From: Rhodobacterales bacterium HTCC2255
GTDB lineage: Bacteria; Pseudomonadota; Alphaproteobacteria; Rhodobacterales; Rhodobacteraceae
Direction of reading: 5' to 3'
Length of the DNA: 64,000 nucleotides
Assembly (NCBI GenBank): GCA_000153745.1
Contig: DS022282.1
Span: 2,038,589 to 2,102,588 of the forward strand
The notes under the pieces were generated by a model, which did no database searches, had not been told where the DNA came from, and saw nothing but the letters and a program-made list of their open reading frames with translations. Each line of letters opens with the position of its first letter. The first letter of the stretch is position 1. This document shows positions 1 through 10,509 of this stretch, in pieces. The position numbers were made by a program, and so were the translations under genes.

Positions 1-1340
1 AAACGGAAACCATTGATGTAATGGATGCCTTGGGATCAAATATTCGTGTTGATACAAAAGGCCGCGAGGTTATGCGAATTCTTCCAAGAAATCACGATGA
101 TGTAAACGAAGAATGGATTTCAGATAAAACTAGATTTGTTTGGGATGGTTTACGCCGTCAGCGACTTGATCAGCCGTATGTTCGTAAGGGTGGGAAATTA
201 AAACCTGCGACCTGGGACGAAGCTTTTTCCACAATTAATAAAGCATTGGACGGTAAAAAAATTGCAGCAATTGCAGGCGATTTAGTATCTGTTGAAGCAA
301 TGTATGCGCTTAAGAAAATGGTCAAAGATCTGGGTGGTATTACGGAGTGTCGAGTGGATGACGCTAAGCTGCCAATTGACAATAGGGCAGCATATGTGGG
401 GACTGCAAAAATAACTGATATCGATGATGCAGAAACAATTTATCTAATTGGAACTAATCCTAGAAGCGAAGCACCTGTTTTAAATGCAAGAATTAGAAAA
501 GCATATATGAATGGTGCTAACATAAAATTAATTGGTGAACCAATCGATTTAACATATTCTTACGATCACATCGGTAATGATCGAAAATCATTGGATTTAT
601 TGTTAGCTGATGAGATTTCAAATAGTTTGCCAGAAAAAAAATCTATTATTGTACTTGGCCAAGGTGCATTATGTGAAGCTGATGGTGAAGCAGTTTTAGC
701 ATCTGTGCAAAATCTAGCAAAGAAAACAAATTCAAAATTACTGATTTTACATACTTCTGCTGCACGCGTTGGAGGCATGGATATTGGATTTAATACAAAA
801 GGTGGAATTAATGCTGCATTAAAAGGTGCTGATGTTGTTTTTAACCTAGGGGCAGATGAAATACAGCTTCCTAATGAGAATGTGTTCGTTGTATATCAAG
901 GTTCACATGGGGATCGTGGCGCGCACGGAGCGAATGTCATTTTACCTTCTGCTGCATATACTGAAGAAAGTGGTATTTTTGTAAATACAGAAGGTCGGGT
1001 TCAAATGGCTGAAAGAGCTAGTTTTCCTCCTGGTCAGGCAAAAGAAAATTGGGCAATATTGCGAGCATTATCATCAGTTTTAGGCGTTAAATTACCTTTT
1101 GATAACCTAAATTCTTTGAGAACTGAATTGTTTAAGGAATTTCCTGAAATAAATAACTTTGATCAAGTTACAGAAAATTCAGGAAAAGCTCTTAAAGTAA
1201 CTAAGTTGGGTGACGCCACATTTAAATATGCTATTTCCGATCATTATTTGACTAATCCGATAGCGAGGGCCTCAGAAGTTATGGCTGAATTATCAAAAAA
1301 CACAAAAGAACGCGCCGCTTTGGCCGTTGCCGCTGAATAG
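1..1340 (+). CDS. nuoG: NADH-quinone oxidoreductase subunit G, 5'-truncated by the window edge
   Basis: This is the C-terminal part of the large iron-sulfur subunit of the complex I peripheral arm, which carries a catalytically inert molybdopterin-oxidoreductase-like domain. The frame is open from base 3, before the first ATG at 21, and reads [20 protein letters not shown]. This matches the segment just after the N-terminal Fe-S domain in NuoG, so the true start lies outside the window. About 445 codons are visible. The motif [20 protein letters not shown] and the following VNTEGRVQ are typical of this family near the C-terminus. It ends 11 bases before nuoH in the same direction, as in other alphaproteobacterial nuo operons. 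Identity is secure; only the 5' end is missing. Confidence 0.95.
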   Translation, partial: TETIDVMDALGSNIRVDTKGREVMRILPRNHDDVNEEWISDKTRFVWDGLRRQRLDQPYVRKGGKLKPATWDEAFSTINKALDGKKIAAIAGDLVSVEAMYALKKMVKDLGGITECRVDDAKLPIDNRAAYVGTAKITDIDDAETIYLIGTNPRSEAPVLNARIRKAYMNGANIKLIGEPIDLTYSYDHIGNDRKSLDLLLADEISNSLPEKKSIIVLGQGALCEADGEAVLASVQNLAKKTNSKLLILHTSAARVGGMDIGFNTKGGINAALKGADVVFNLGADEIQLPNENVFVVYQGSHGDRGAHGANVILPSAAYTEESGIFVNTEGRVQMAERASFPPGQAKENWAILRALSSVLGVKLPFDNLNSLRTELFKEFPEINNFDQVTENSGKALKVTKLGDATFKYAISDHYLTNPIARASEVMAELSKNTKERAALAVAAE

Positions 1341-1351
1341 AGGGTTTAAAA

Positions 1352-2410
1352 ATGGATTTTTTCCAAACTAATTTGGGTATATTCTTAACTGTTTTAGGGC
1401 AAACTTTACTGGTTCTTGGGTTTGTAATGATTAGCCTATTACTATTGGTATACGGTGATAGAAAAATTTGGGGAGCAGTGCAAATGCGACGTGGCCCTAA
1501 TGTGGTTGGTCCATGGGGTATATTGCAAACCATAGCAGATGCATTGAAATATGTTGTGAAAGAAGTTGTCGTTCCTGCTGGTGCAGATAAGACAGTCTTC
1601 TTTTTAGCACCATTAGTCTCATTCATACTTGCTGCTATAGCATGGGCGGTAATACCATTTAATGGCAGATGGATCCTCGCTGACCTTAATGTTGCTGTAT
1701 TGTATGTATTTGCGGTGTCTTCATTAGAGGTTTACGGAGTTATAATGGGAGGTTGGGCCTCTAACTCCAAATATCCGTTCCTTGGGTCATTGCGCTCAGC
1801 AGCCCAAATGATTTCATATGAAGTTTCAATTGGCTTCATAATCATAGGTATCATTATTTCAACGGGCTCATTAAGTTTTATAAATATTGTTGAGGCTCAA
1901 TCTGGATCTTATGGATTGCTGAACTGGTATTGGTTACCACATTTACCGATGGTTTTTTTGTTTTTCATATCGGCTCTAGCTGAAACTAATAGACCACCTT
2001 TTGATTTGCCTGAAGCAGAATCTGAACTTGTTGCAGGTTATCAAGTTGAGTATTCTTCAACACCATTTTTATTATTTATGGCAGGAGAATATATTGCAAT
2101 TTGGTTGATGTGTGCACTTACTACAATATTATTCTTTGGTGGGTGGTTATCGCCACTTCCAGATGCATGGATAGAATATATACCATTTTTAGGTCATGGT
2201 GCTCTTTGGATGGTTCTTAAAATGGGTTTCTTCTTTTTCTTATTTGCTATGGTTAAAGCTATAACCCCACGGTATCGCTATGATCAGTTAATGAGGCTAG
2301 GCTGGAAAGTATTCTTGCCATTTTCACTTGTTTGGGTCGTAATCGTTGCTTTTCTTGCTCAATACGGTGCTTTTGGAGGTGCTTATGCACGCTGGACAAT
2401 TGGTGGTTGA
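1352..2410 (+). CDS. nuoH: NADH-quinone oxidoreductase subunit H
   Basis: NuoH is the membrane subunit of complex I that forms the quinone-binding chamber at the junction with the peripheral arm. The 352-residue protein has the family's usual length, about eight hydrophobic segments, the early loop [14 protein letters not shown] (residues 44-57) and the hallmark [20 protein letters not shown] (residues 211-230). It follows nuoG by 11 bases. After its stop comes an unusual 200-bp gap before nuoI, where these genes are normally tightly packed. Confidence 0.97.
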   Translation: MDFFQTNLGIFLTVLGQTLLVLGFVMISLLLLVYGDRKIWGAVQMRRGPNVVGPWGILQTIADALKYVVKEVVVPAGADKTVFFLAPLVSFILAAIAWAVIPFNGRWILADLNVAVLYVFAVSSLEVYGVIMGGWASNSKYPFLGSLRSAAQMISYEVSIGFIIIGIIISTGSLSFINIVEAQSGSYGLLNWYWLPHLPMVFLFFISALAETNRPPFDLPEAESELVAGYQVEYSSTPFLLFMAGEYIAIWLMCALTTILFFGGWLSPLPDAWIEYIPFLGHGALWMVLKMGFFFFLFAMVKAITPRYRYDQLMRLGWKVFLPFSLVWVVIVAFLAQYGAFGGAYARWTIGG

Positions 2411-2610
2411 TGCGGAATTAAAATGAATAAAACTACTAACAATTTTACTATTGATGATTTTGACTGAATTTTTGTTAAATAATTACTAAAGTTTGTTAAT
2501 ATTGAGTGCTTTTTTGTTGAAGAAAGCTTGAATTTATATAATTACGGCACTGTCGCGCTAGCTCATAAAAAGCATGACATGTTTTAGAGAAGAACGCTGA
2601 GGAGATCAAA
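2411..2610 (+). other. 200-bp gap inside the nuo operon
   Basis: This AT-rich gap separates nuoH from nuoI, whereas the remaining nuo genes overlap or lie within 16 bases of each other. It contains no convincing gene; the only ATG-initiated frame (2423-2467, 14 codons) resembles nothing I know. It carries a good sigma-70-like promoter (2514-2542) and, just before nuoI, the Shine-Dalgarno sequence GAGGAG-like ctgaggagatc. I see no rho-independent terminator. Confidence 0.6.
2514..2542 (+). promoter_or_regulatory. Candidate sigma-70 promoter for nuoI-N
   Basis: TTGTTG (2514-2519) and TATAAT (2537-2542) are separated by exactly 17 bases. The -10 is a perfect consensus and the -35 matches four of six positions. 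It would place the transcript start near 2549, giving a leader of about 60 bases before nuoI. In AT-rich DNA such matches arise by chance, but its position in the only long gap of the operon makes it credible. Confidence 0.5.
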
Positions 2611-3102
2611 ATGTCATTTGACTATGTACGTGCTGGGAAATATTTTTTATTAGCGGACTTTTTTATTGGCATGAAGCTAGGCCTTAAGTATTTCTTTAAA
2701 CCAAAGGCAACTTTAAATTATCCACACGAAAAAGGTCCATTGTCACCTCGTTTTAGAGGTGAGCATGCACTACGAAGATATGCTAATGGTGAAGAAAGAT
2801 GTATTGCTTGTAAATTATGTGAAGCAGTTTGTCCTGCTCAAGCAATAACAATCGATGCAGAGCCACGTGAAGATGGATCTCGAAGAACCACTCGTTATGA
2901 CATCGACATGACTAAATGTATTTATTGCGGCTTTTGCCAAGAAGCATGTCCTGTAGATGCTATAGTAGAGGGGCCAAATTTTGAATTTGCAACTGAAACA
3001 CGTGAAGAACTCTTCTACAATAAGAATAAATTACTTTCCAATGGAGATCGTTGGGAAGCTGAAATATCTCGCAATTTAGAACTTGATGCACCATATCGCT
3101 AG
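2611..3102 (+). CDS. nuoI: NADH-quinone oxidoreductase subunit I
   Basis: NuoI carries the two tetranuclear clusters (N6a and N6b) that hand electrons towards cluster N2 in complex I. The 163-residue protein shows two ferredoxin motifs of the form CxxCxxCxxxC: C64-C67-C70-C74 and C103-C106-C109-C113. The conserved [21 protein letters not shown] segment precedes the first (residues 36-56). The start is well supported by AGGAG about 8 bases upstream. It leads the second part of the nuo genes and is followed after 8 bases by nuoJ. Confidence 0.97.
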   Translation: MSFDYVRAGKYFLLADFFIGMKLGLKYFFKPKATLNYPHEKGPLSPRFRGEHALRRYANGEERCIACKLCEAVCPAQAITIDAEPREDGSRRTTRYDIDMTKCIYCGFCQEACPVDAIVEGPNFEFATETREELFYNKNKLLSNGDRWEAEISRNLELDAPYR

Positions 3103-3110
3103 GAATAATA

Positions 3111-3725
3111 ATGACCATTACTTTATTCGCATTTTATCTTTTTTCGATTACGGCCGTAATGTCCGCACTGTTCGTTGTGGTTGCGCGTAATCCTGTCCAT
3201 TCAGTTTTATGGCTTATCCTTACATTTTTTTCGGCTGCATCTATGTTTGTTTTAATGGGTGCTGAGTTTGTTGCTATGCTTCTAGCAATTGTTTACGTCG
3301 GTGCCGTAGCTGTACTTTTCTTATTTGTTGTGATGATGTTAGACGTTGATTTTGTTGAATTGAAATCGGGTATGCAGAAATACTTTTTGATTGGCTCATC
3401 AATAGGATTAGTTCTCTTAATGGAACTTGGTCTTGTTATTAGCCACTGGAAGGTTGCTCCTGAAGCTGGGAGTTTGCTACAATCTCCCACTCCACCCATC
3501 GATACAACCCATAATACATTGGCACTAGGCCAAATACTTTACAGTGATTATATTTATTTATTTCAAATCGCGGGCTTAATTCTCTTAACAGCAATGATTG
3601 GGGCAATTGTTTTAACACTTCGTCACCGCACAGATGTTAAAAGGCAAAGCGTTGTAGATCAAATGCAGCGTGATCCAGCCGATGCAATGGAAGTTATAAC
3701 GGTTAAGCCGGGGCAGGGATTATGA
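3111..3725 (+). CDS. nuoJ: NADH-quinone oxidoreductase subunit J
   Basis: NuoJ is a small membrane subunit of complex I near the junction of the two arms. The 204-residue protein begins with several hydrophobic segments and contains the typical string [20 protein letters not shown] followed by [20 protein letters not shown] (about residues 26-75), including the pi-bulge helix region. The C-terminal tail is soluble. The stop codon overlaps the nuoK start by four bases (ATGA), indicating translational coupling. Confidence 0.95.
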   Translation: MTITLFAFYLFSITAVMSALFVVVARNPVHSVLWLILTFFSAASMFVLMGAEFVAMLLAIVYVGAVAVLFLFVVMMLDVDFVELKSGMQKYFLIGSSIGLVLLMELGLVISHWKVAPEAGSLLQSPTPPIDTTHNTLALGQILYSDYIYLFQIAGLILLTAMIGAIVLTLRHRTDVKRQSVVDQMQRDPADAMEVITVKPGQGL

Positions 3726-4027
3726 TATCAGTTGAACACTACTTAACGGTTGCAGCTTTATTGTTTGTTATCGGAATTTTTGGAATATTTTTAAATCGTA
3801 AAAATGTTATTGTTATACTCATGTCGATAGAATTAATGTTATTGGCTGTAAATATAAATTTTGTAGCCTTTTCCACGCATTTAAATGACTTAGCTGGACA
3901 GGTATTTACACTGTTTATTTTGACTGTTGCCGCCGCAGAGGCAGCAATTGGATTAGCAATTCTAGTCTGCTTCTTCAGGGTTCGAGGAACCATAGCTGTA
4001 GAAGATATTAATGTGATGAAAGGCTAA
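3722..4027 (+). CDS. nuoK: NADH-quinone oxidoreductase subunit K
   Basis: NuoK is the MrpC-like membrane subunit of complex I, with three transmembrane helices. Its 101-residue length is the family norm. The second helix carries the conserved glutamate in [18 protein letters not shown], and the third contains [20 protein letters not shown] with a second conserved glutamate; both belong to the proposed proton path. It overlaps nuoJ by four bases and precedes nuoL by three. Confidence 0.97.
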   Translation: MISVEHYLTVAALLFVIGIFGIFLNRKNVIVILMSIELMLLAVNINFVAFSTHLNDLAGQVFTLFILTVAAAEAAIGLAILVCFFRVRGTIAVEDINVMKG

Positions 4028-4030
4028 CTC

Positions 4031-6007
4031 ATGGAAATTGTTTTATTATTCGCCCCGCTAGTCGGTTCCATCATTTGTGGGTTTGGTCATCGTATTTTGG
4101 GTGAAAAAATATCCATGATGGTGTCAACTGGAGCTCTTTTCATATCTGCAATATTATCTTGGGTTGTATTCATTAATTTTCATGGTGATGGCCATACAAT
4201 TTCTCTTTTCCGTTTTATAGAAAGTGGAAGCTTATCAGCTGATTGGGCCATTCGAATTGATCGATTAACTGCTATAATGTTAGTTGTCATTAATACTGTT
4301 TCTGCATTAGTTCATTTATATTCTTGGGGATACATGGATAAAGATCCACAATGGAAACAAGGTGAAAGCTATAAACCCCGCTTCTTTGCTTATTTGTCGT
4401 TCTTTACATTTGCTATGTTGATGCTGGTAACGTCGGATAATTTATTGCAAATGTTTTTTGGATGGGAAGGTGTCGGTGTTGCATCCTATCTTCTTATTGG
4501 ATTTTATTATCGTAAGCCTTCCGCTGGTGCTGCAGCTATGAAAGCATTTATTGTAAATAGAGTTGGTGACTTTGGTTTTGCATTAGGTATATTTGGATTG
4601 TTTTACTTATCAGGAAGTATAAATTTTTCTGAGGTTCTAGATCCACATAATGCTAAAGAATTAAGTAAAACTTCATTCCAATTTTTATCATGGCAATTAA
4701 ATGCTCTAGAAGTAATTACAATGCTATTGTTTATTGGCGCAATGGGTAAATCTGCACAGTTGATGCTACATACCTGGTTGCCTGATGCGATGGAGGGACC
4801 AACACCTGTATCTGCACTAATCCATGCTGCAACCATGGTAACAGCGGGTGTATTCATGGTATGCCGGCTTTCTCCATTAATGGAATATGCAACATTTACC
4901 CCAAATTTTATTGTTTTAATTGGTGCAACAACGGCATTTTTTGCAGCAACAGTTGGGTTGGTCCAAAATGATATTAAGCGTGTTATTGCATACTCAACTT
5001 GTTCACAATTAGGTTATATGTTTGTTGCCGCAGGTGTGGGTGCTTATGGTGCTGCAATGTTCCACTTATTCACTCACGCATTTTTCAAGGCAATGCTGTT
5101 TTTAGGTGCGGGGTCTGTAATTCATGCAATGCATCATGAACAAGATATGAGAAACTACGGGGCTCTTAGAAAGAAAATACCATACACATTTGCGGCAATG
5201 ATGATTGGAACTCTTGCAATCACTGGAGTTGGCATACCATTGACGCACTATGGGTTTGCAGGATTTTTATCTAAAGATGCAATAATAGAAAGTGCTTATG
5301 GGGCAGGAACTGGTGTCGGACAATATGCATTTGTTATGTTAGTTGTAGCTGCTGCGATGACAAGTTTTTATTCATGGCGCCTAATATTTCTTACCTTCTA
5401 TGGAAAAGCTCGGGGCAATTCACACACACATGATCATGCACATGAGAGTCCACTTGTAATGATACTCCCACTAGCTGTCCTAGCTCTAGGGGCAGTTTTT
5501 TCTGGAATGATCTGGTATGAAGATTTCTTTGGCGATCACTGGGAAGAATTTTTTGGTTCATCGCTATACGCAAATCATGACACTAATCATGTTGTACATG
5601 ATGCACACTATGTTGCTAATTGGGTTAAAGCTTCTCCTTTCTTTGCTATGTTGTTTGGGTTCATCATGGCGTTGTGGTTCTACATTTGGGCTCCAGAAAA
5701 TCCTGCAAAGTTGGCAAAACAACAAAATGCAGTTTACTTATTCTTTTTGAATAAATGGTATTTTGATGAACTTTATGAAATTATATTCGTACGACCATCT
5801 AAATGGTTAGGTAATTTCCTTTGGAAAAGAGGAGATGGTAGTTTAATTGATGGCGGTATTAACGGGATAGCGTTGGGAATTATCCCACTTTTAACTCGTA
5901 AATATCAGGGAATGCAGTCGGGTTATTTATTTCACTATGCGTTTACGATGGTTATTGGTGTAGCTGTGATTGTTACATGGTTTGCTCTAACTGGAGGGTC
6001 TAATTAA
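4031..6007 (+). CDS. nuoL: NADH-quinone oxidoreductase subunit L
   Basis: NuoL is the distal antiporter-like, proton-pumping subunit of complex I and carries the long lateral helix. The 658-residue protein has the expected length and more than a dozen hydrophobic segments. Key motifs are [19 protein letters not shown] (about residues 142-160) and [20 protein letters not shown] (about residues 243-262), both family signatures. A histidine-rich loop (HTHDHAHES) occurs near residue 460. Its TAA stop shares one base with the nuoM ATG. Confidence 0.97.
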   Translation: MEIVLLFAPLVGSIICGFGHRILGEKISMMVSTGALFISAILSWVVFINFHGDGHTISLFRFIESGSLSADWAIRIDRLTAIMLVVINTVSALVHLYSWGYMDKDPQWKQGESYKPRFFAYLSFFTFAMLMLVTSDNLLQMFFGWEGVGVASYLLIGFYYRKPSAGAAAMKAFIVNRVGDFGFALGIFGLFYLSGSINFSEVLDPHNAKELSKTSFQFLSWQLNALEVITMLLFIGAMGKSAQLMLHTWLPDAMEGPTPVSALIHAATMVTAGVFMVCRLSPLMEYATFTPNFIVLIGATTAFFAATVGLVQNDIKRVIAYSTCSQLGYMFVAAGVGAYGAAMFHLFTHAFFKAMLFLGAGSVIHAMHHEQDMRNYGALRKKIPYTFAAMMIGTLAITGVGIPLTHYGFAGFLSKDAIIESAYGAGTGVGQYAFVMLVVAAAMTSFYSWRLIFLTFYGKARGNSHTHDHAHESPLVMILPLAVLALGAVFSGMIWYEDFFGDHWEEFFGSSLYANHDTNHVVHDAHYVANWVKASPFFAMLFGFIMALWFYIWAPENPAKLAKQQNAVYLFFLNKWYFDELYEIIFVRPSKWLGNFLWKRGDGSLIDGGINGIALGIIPLLTRKYQGMQSGYLFHYAFTMVIGVAVIVTWFALTGGSN

Positions 6008-7548
6008 TGGATAATCTTCTATCAATTGTAATTTTCCTTCCATCCTTAGCAGCACTAATCTTAGCTGTTATTTTAAGAGGTGAAGATGAACTATCGCAAA
6101 GAAATGCAAAAATACTAGCCTTAGTTGCTACATTAGCTACTTTTGTAATTAGTTTGCCATTGTTAACTCAATTTGATCCAACAAATACAAGTTTCCAGTT
6201 TGTGGAAGAATATAATTGGTTGGCAGGATTGAAATACAAAGTTGGACTTGATGGTATTAGTATTTTATTTGTGATGCTAACAACGTTCTTGATGCCTATT
6301 GTTATCGGAGCATGTTGGACTGTTTCAAGCCGGGTTAAAGAATATATGATTATGTTTCTATTACTAGAAACAATGATGTTAGCTGTTTTTAGTTCTTTAG
6401 ATATAATACTTTTTTATGTAGTATTTGAAGCTGGCTTAATTCCAATGTTCTTAATTGTAGGTATTTGGGGTGGTAAGGATCGCATATACGCTGCCTTTAA
6501 ATTATTTTTATATACATTACTTGGTTCAGTTCTAATGTTGATCGCAATAATTTATATGTGGTTTGAAGCTGGTACTACGGATATACCTACATTGATGCAG
6601 CATCAGTTTTCATCTGAAAATATGATCATATTTGGAATAACCATTATAGGTGGTATACAGACACTATTATTTTTAGGATTTTTTGCTTCGTTTGCCGTTA
6701 AAATGCCAATGTGGCCTGTTCACACTTGGTTGCCAGATGCGCACGTGCAGGCTCCTACTGCGGGGTCAGTTGTCTTAGCAGCTATATTGCTCAAAATGGG
6801 CGGATATGGATTCTTAAGATTTAGCTTACCAATGTTCCCTGTCGGATCAGATGTAATGGCAACTTTTGTGATGACACTTTCTGTAATTGCAATCATTTAC
6901 ACATCCTTAGTTGCACTTGTTCAAGAAGATATGAAAAAATTAATTGCGTATTCTTCTGTAGCCCATATGGGGTTTGTAACAATGGGTATTTTTGCGCTTA
7001 ATAAGCAAGGTTTAGATGGAGCCATATTCCAAATGCTTAGCCATGGATTTATCTCAGCAGCTTTGTTTTTGGGTGTAGGTGTAATCTATGATAGAATGCA
7101 TACTCGAGATATAGATGCTTATGGTGGTCTAGTAATTCGTATGCCAGTTTTTGCATTAATATTTATGCTTTTTACTATGGCAAACGTTGGTTTGCCTGGA
7201 ACATCTGGTTTTGTAGGTGAATTCTTAACTTTAACTGCTGCATTTAAGGCAAATACATGGATCGCATTTGGTGCGACGACTGGTGTTATCCTATCAGCTG
7301 GTTATGCATTATGGTTATATAGAAGGGTTGTTTTTGGAGATTTAGTTAAAGAAAGTTTAAAGGGTATATCTGATATGGATGTACGCGAAAAACTTTTAAT
7401 GACTCCATTAATTATAATGACAATTCTATTAGGAATTTATCCTGCATTAATTTTAGATTTAATAGGTCCATCTGTTAATGCTTTATTAGAGCAAGTACAT
7501 GCCGCGCAGGGAGTTGTATCTGATGCATCTTCCAAAGTCACACATTAA
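6007..7548 (+). CDS. nuoM: NADH-quinone oxidoreductase subunit M
   Basis: NuoM is an antiporter-like proton-pumping subunit of the complex I membrane arm. The 513-residue protein contains [19 protein letters not shown] with the essential helix-5 glutamate, and [19 protein letters not shown] in the helix-7/8 region. The C-terminal part includes the conserved GFVGEFLTL. It starts within the nuoL stop codon (TAATGG) and is followed by nuoN after 15 bases. Confidence 0.97.
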   Translation: MDNLLSIVIFLPSLAALILAVILRGEDELSQRNAKILALVATLATFVISLPLLTQFDPTNTSFQFVEEYNWLAGLKYKVGLDGISILFVMLTTFLMPIVIGACWTVSSRVKEYMIMFLLLETMMLAVFSSLDIILFYVVFEAGLIPMFLIVGIWGGKDRIYAAFKLFLYTLLGSVLMLIAIIYMWFEAGTTDIPTLMQHQFSSENMIIFGITIIGGIQTLLFLGFFASFAVKMPMWPVHTWLPDAHVQAPTAGSVVLAAILLKMGGYGFLRFSLPMFPVGSDVMATFVMTLSVIAIIYTSLVALVQEDMKKLIAYSSVAHMGFVTMGIFALNKQGLDGAIFQMLSHGFISAALFLGVGVIYDRMHTRDIDAYGGLVIRMPVFALIFMLFTMANVGLPGTSGFVGEFLTLTAAFKANTWIAFGATTGVILSAGYALWLYRRVVFGDLVKESLKGISDMDVREKLLMTPLIIMTILLGIYPALILDLIGPSVNALLEQVHAAQGVVSDASSKVTH

Positions 7549-7563
7549 AGGGTTATCAAAACT

Positions 7564-9003
7564 ATGATCAGCACGGATATCAATATAGTCTTACCAGAAA
7601 TTACTTTAGCTGTATTCTCGATGGCGGCACTAATGATTGCGGTTTATGGTGGAAAAGACCGATTAGCAGGACTAATGTTCTGGGCAACTTCTGGAACTAT
7701 GGGCTTACTAGGCTTATGGCTAGCATTTTTAGAACCTGGTTCAGCATCAGCATTTAACGGTTCCTTCATAAATGATGGATATGCTCGTTTTGCTAAAGTT
7801 GTAATATTGTTTGGCGCTGCTGCAATGTTATTATTGTCTCAAGATTATTTGGAAAAAAATAAATTATTAAAGTTTGAATTCCCTATTTTAATTGCTTTGG
7901 CAACGCTAGGTATGATGTTGATGGTATCTGCTGGAGATTTGATGGCATTGTATATGGGATTAGAGTTACAATCTCTTGCACTTTATGTAGTTGCATCATT
8001 CCGTAGAGATAGCATTCGTTCAACAGAAGCTGGGCTGAAATATTTTGTTCTTGGGGCTTTGTCTTCTGGGTTATTACTTTATGGTGCATCATTAGTTTAT
8101 GGGTTTTCTGGAACGACTAATTTCGCTGGTATTTCAGAAACAATAAATGATGGTGATCTCGGATTAGGTATGCTTTTTGGATTAGTTTTCTTGTCGGTTG
8201 GTATGGCTTTTAAAGTCTCTGCAGCTCCATTTCACATGTGGACACCAGATGTCTATGAAGGTTCTCCAACTCCTGTTACTGGATTTTTTGCAACGGCACC
8301 AAAAGTAGCTGCTGCTTGTTTGTTTGGTAGGGTTGTTCACGATGCATTTGGTGCTGCAGTTTCTGATTGGCAGCAAATTATTGCATTTTTATCTTTTGTT
8401 TCAATGTTTCTTGGTGCAATTGCCGCTATTGGGCAGACAAATATTAAACGCTTGATGGCATATTCATCTATTGCTCACATGGGGTTTGCTTTGCTTGGAT
8501 TATCATCTGGCACACAAGAAGGTGTTCAAGCTTTATTAATTTATATGGCAATATATGTGACTATGAATATTGGTGTTTTTGCTTTTATTCTAAATATGGA
8601 ACGTGATGGACAACCCGTAACGGATATTAGGTCTCTTGGTTTGTATTCTCGTGTTGAGCCATTGCGAGCTGCTGCATTGGCAGCCTTAATGTTTAGCCTT
8701 GCTGGTATTCCACCTTTAGTTGGATTTTTTGGCAAACTTTATGTTTTAAAAGCTGCAATCAATGCTGGAATGTCATGGTTGGCTATATCTGCTGTTATAG
8801 CTTCAGTAATTGGGGCATTCTATTATTTGCGTATTATCTATTTTATGTATTTTGGGAATGAGGTGGATAAAATGACTGGTAAAATGCCAATATTACATAA
8901 AATAGCATTATACGGAGCAACATTAATAATGCTGATAGGATCAATAAACTTATTTGGAATTGAATCAGTTGCTGCGGATGCCGCGGCGTCACTTTTTAAA
9001 TGA
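7564..9003 (+). CDS. nuoN: NADH-quinone oxidoreductase subunit N
   Basis: NuoN is the third antiporter-like membrane subunit of complex I. The 479-residue protein has the family motifs [20 protein letters not shown] (helix 5 glutamate) and [20 protein letters not shown], and the later [17 protein letters not shown] near the C-terminus. It closes the nuo operon; its TGA overlaps the birA start by four bases, so birA is probably read from the same message. Confidence 0.97.
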   Translation: MISTDINIVLPEITLAVFSMAALMIAVYGGKDRLAGLMFWATSGTMGLLGLWLAFLEPGSASAFNGSFINDGYARFAKVVILFGAAAMLLLSQDYLEKNKLLKFEFPILIALATLGMMLMVSAGDLMALYMGLELQSLALYVVASFRRDSIRSTEAGLKYFVLGALSSGLLLYGASLVYGFSGTTNFAGISETINDGDLGLGMLFGLVFLSVGMAFKVSAAPFHMWTPDVYEGSPTPVTGFFATAPKVAAACLFGRVVHDAFGAAVSDWQQIIAFLSFVSMFLGAIAAIGQTNIKRLMAYSSIAHMGFALLGLSSGTQEGVQALLIYMAIYVTMNIGVFAFILNMERDGQPVTDIRSLGLYSRVEPLRAAALAALMFSLAGIPPLVGFFGKLYVLKAAINAGMSWLAISAVIASVIGAFYYLRIIYFMYFGNEVDKMTGKMPILHKIALYGATLIMLIGSINLFGIESVAADAAASLFK

Positions 9004-9731
9004 TGGAATGGCCAGATGGTTTTGGCCGCATTACCCTTGATACGATCGATAGCACGAACAAAGAAGCTTCTAGGCTTGCAAGTGATATAACCCAACCTAC
9101 TTGGATTTTGGCTGAAGAACAAACATCTGGTGTCGGCCGTCGCGGTAGAAAATGGTCAAGCCAAAAAGGTAATTTTTCATCAACACTATTGATGCCAATA
9201 TCAGGGGATTTATCATCTGTTGCTCTCCATAGTTTTGTTGCAAGTTTGGCCTTAAGAGATACTTTTCTTCACATAACCAATGAGCCAAATAAATTTAATT
9301 TGAAGTGGCCTAATGATGTCTTGATGGATGGGTGCAAAGTCGCAGGAATTTTATTGGAAACATGTGGGATTGGTCCAAGTCATTTAAATATTGGTATTGG
9401 GGTAAACTTATCTATTTTGCCTGAATCTGATAAGATTGAAACATTATCAACCAAACCAATTTGTCTTGGCATTGAAATTTTACCAATAGATTTTTTGACA
9501 ATATTAGCTAATTTTTTTGCCATTAGGTTAGAACAGTTTGATACATCTGGATTTAGACAAATACGCTTAGATTGGTTAAAAAGTGCTGCAAATATAGGAA
9601 AAGTAATTACTGCAAGAATGCCAAATTCAGAAATTACAGGAAAATTTGTAACTGTAGACGAACAGGGTGCTGTTGTATTACAAGCAGACGATATGAAACA
9701 TACAATTCATGCAGCTGATATTTTTTTCTAG
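9000..9731 (+). CDS. birA: Biotin--[acetyl-CoA-carboxylase] ligase
   Basis: This enzyme activates biotin with ATP and attaches it to the carrier lysine of acetyl-CoA carboxylase. The 243-residue protein is of the short kind without an N-terminal DNA-binding domain, so it should not be a biotin-operon repressor. Visible motifs are [11 protein letters not shown] (residues 17-27), the adenylate-binding GVGRRGRKW (residues 44-52, usually GRGRRGR) and [19 protein letters not shown]. It overlaps nuoN by four bases and is followed by coaX after nine. The nuoN-birA-coaX-RNase J order is common in Alphaproteobacteria. Confidence 0.93.
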   Translation: MMEWPDGFGRITLDTIDSTNKEASRLASDITQPTWILAEEQTSGVGRRGRKWSSQKGNFSSTLLMPISGDLSSVALHSFVASLALRDTFLHITNEPNKFNLKWPNDVLMDGCKVAGILLETCGIGPSHLNIGIGVNLSILPESDKIETLSTKPICLGIEILPIDFLTILANFFAIRLEQFDTSGFRQIRLDWLKSAANIGKVITARMPNSEITGKFVTVDEQGAVVLQADDMKHTIHAADIFF

Positions 9732-9740
9732 GGGATCGAT

Positions 9741-10508
9741 ATGTTATTAGCAATAGATGTTGGCAATACTAATACTGTCTTTGCGATTCATGATGGTAAA
9801 AAATTTGTTGCTTACTGGAGGTGTGAAACTTTAGTTGGGCGAACAGCAGATGAATATTTTGTGTGGCTCAACCAACTAATGAAATTAAATAAGATTGTTG
9901 GTGATATTGATCGAGTTGTTGTGAGTTCGACAGTACCTAGGGTTGTATTTAATTTGCGAGTATTATCAGATCGATATTTCAATTGTCGTCCTCTTGTTAT
10001 TGGCAAACCTGATTGTTTTTTAGGAATTGATGTGCGCGTTGACTCTGGCACTACAGTTGGTGCAGATCGACTTGTTAATACAATAGGTGCGCATGATCAA
10101 TTTGGAGGTGATTTAATAGTTGTGGATTTTGGTACAGCAACAACTTTCGATGTTGTTGATCAAGATGGCGCATATATAGGTGGGGTTATAGCACCAGGAG
10201 TTAATCTTTCTTTGTTAGCGCTGCACGAAAGAGCAGCTGCTTTACCTCATATCGATATTGCACAACCCGAAAATGTTATTGGCACTAATACAGTTTCTTG
10301 TATGCAATCTGGAATATTTTGGGGGTATATTGGTTTGGTTGAGGGTATTTGTAAAAAAATTAAATTAGAGCATCCGCGACCAATGAAAATAATATCAACA
10401 GGAGGTCTCTCAACATTATTTGAACGTGGTACGAATACTATTGACCACATTGACCTACATCTGACATTACACGGACTATATCTGGTAGATCAGAGAAATC
10501 GGAAATAA
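9741..10508 (+). CDS. coaX: Type III pantothenate kinase
   Basis: CoaX phosphorylates pantothenate, the first step from vitamin B5 to coenzyme A. The 255-residue protein opens with the ASKHA-fold phosphate loop DVGNTNTVFAIHDG (residues 5-18). It carries the substrate motif SGTTVGADRLVN and the second phosphate motif VVDFGTATTFDVVD. GGGG-type ribosome binding (aggggatcgat) precedes the ATG. panB, an earlier step of the same pathway, also lies in this window at 41138 but is not linked. Confidence 0.95.
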   Translation: MLLAIDVGNTNTVFAIHDGKKFVAYWRCETLVGRTADEYFVWLNQLMKLNKIVGDIDRVVVSSTVPRVVFNLRVLSDRYFNCRPLVIGKPDCFLGIDVRVDSGTTVGADRLVNTIGAHDQFGGDLIVVDFGTATTFDVVDQDGAYIGGVIAPGVNLSLLALHERAAALPHIDIAQPENVIGTNTVSCMQSGIFWGYIGLVEGICKKIKLEHPRPMKIISTGGLSTLFERGTNTIDHIDLHLTLHGLYLVDQRNRK

Positions 10509-10509
10509 A

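Noticed and set aside
2423-2467. 14-codon frame in the nuoH-nuoI gap
   Set aside because: Too short, weak start context and no recognisable product; chance frame in AT-rich DNA.
2718-2726. Perfect DnaA box TTATCCACA inside nuoI
   Set aside because: It encodes part of the conserved NYPHEKG motif, so protein constraint explains it and there is no cluster of boxes.
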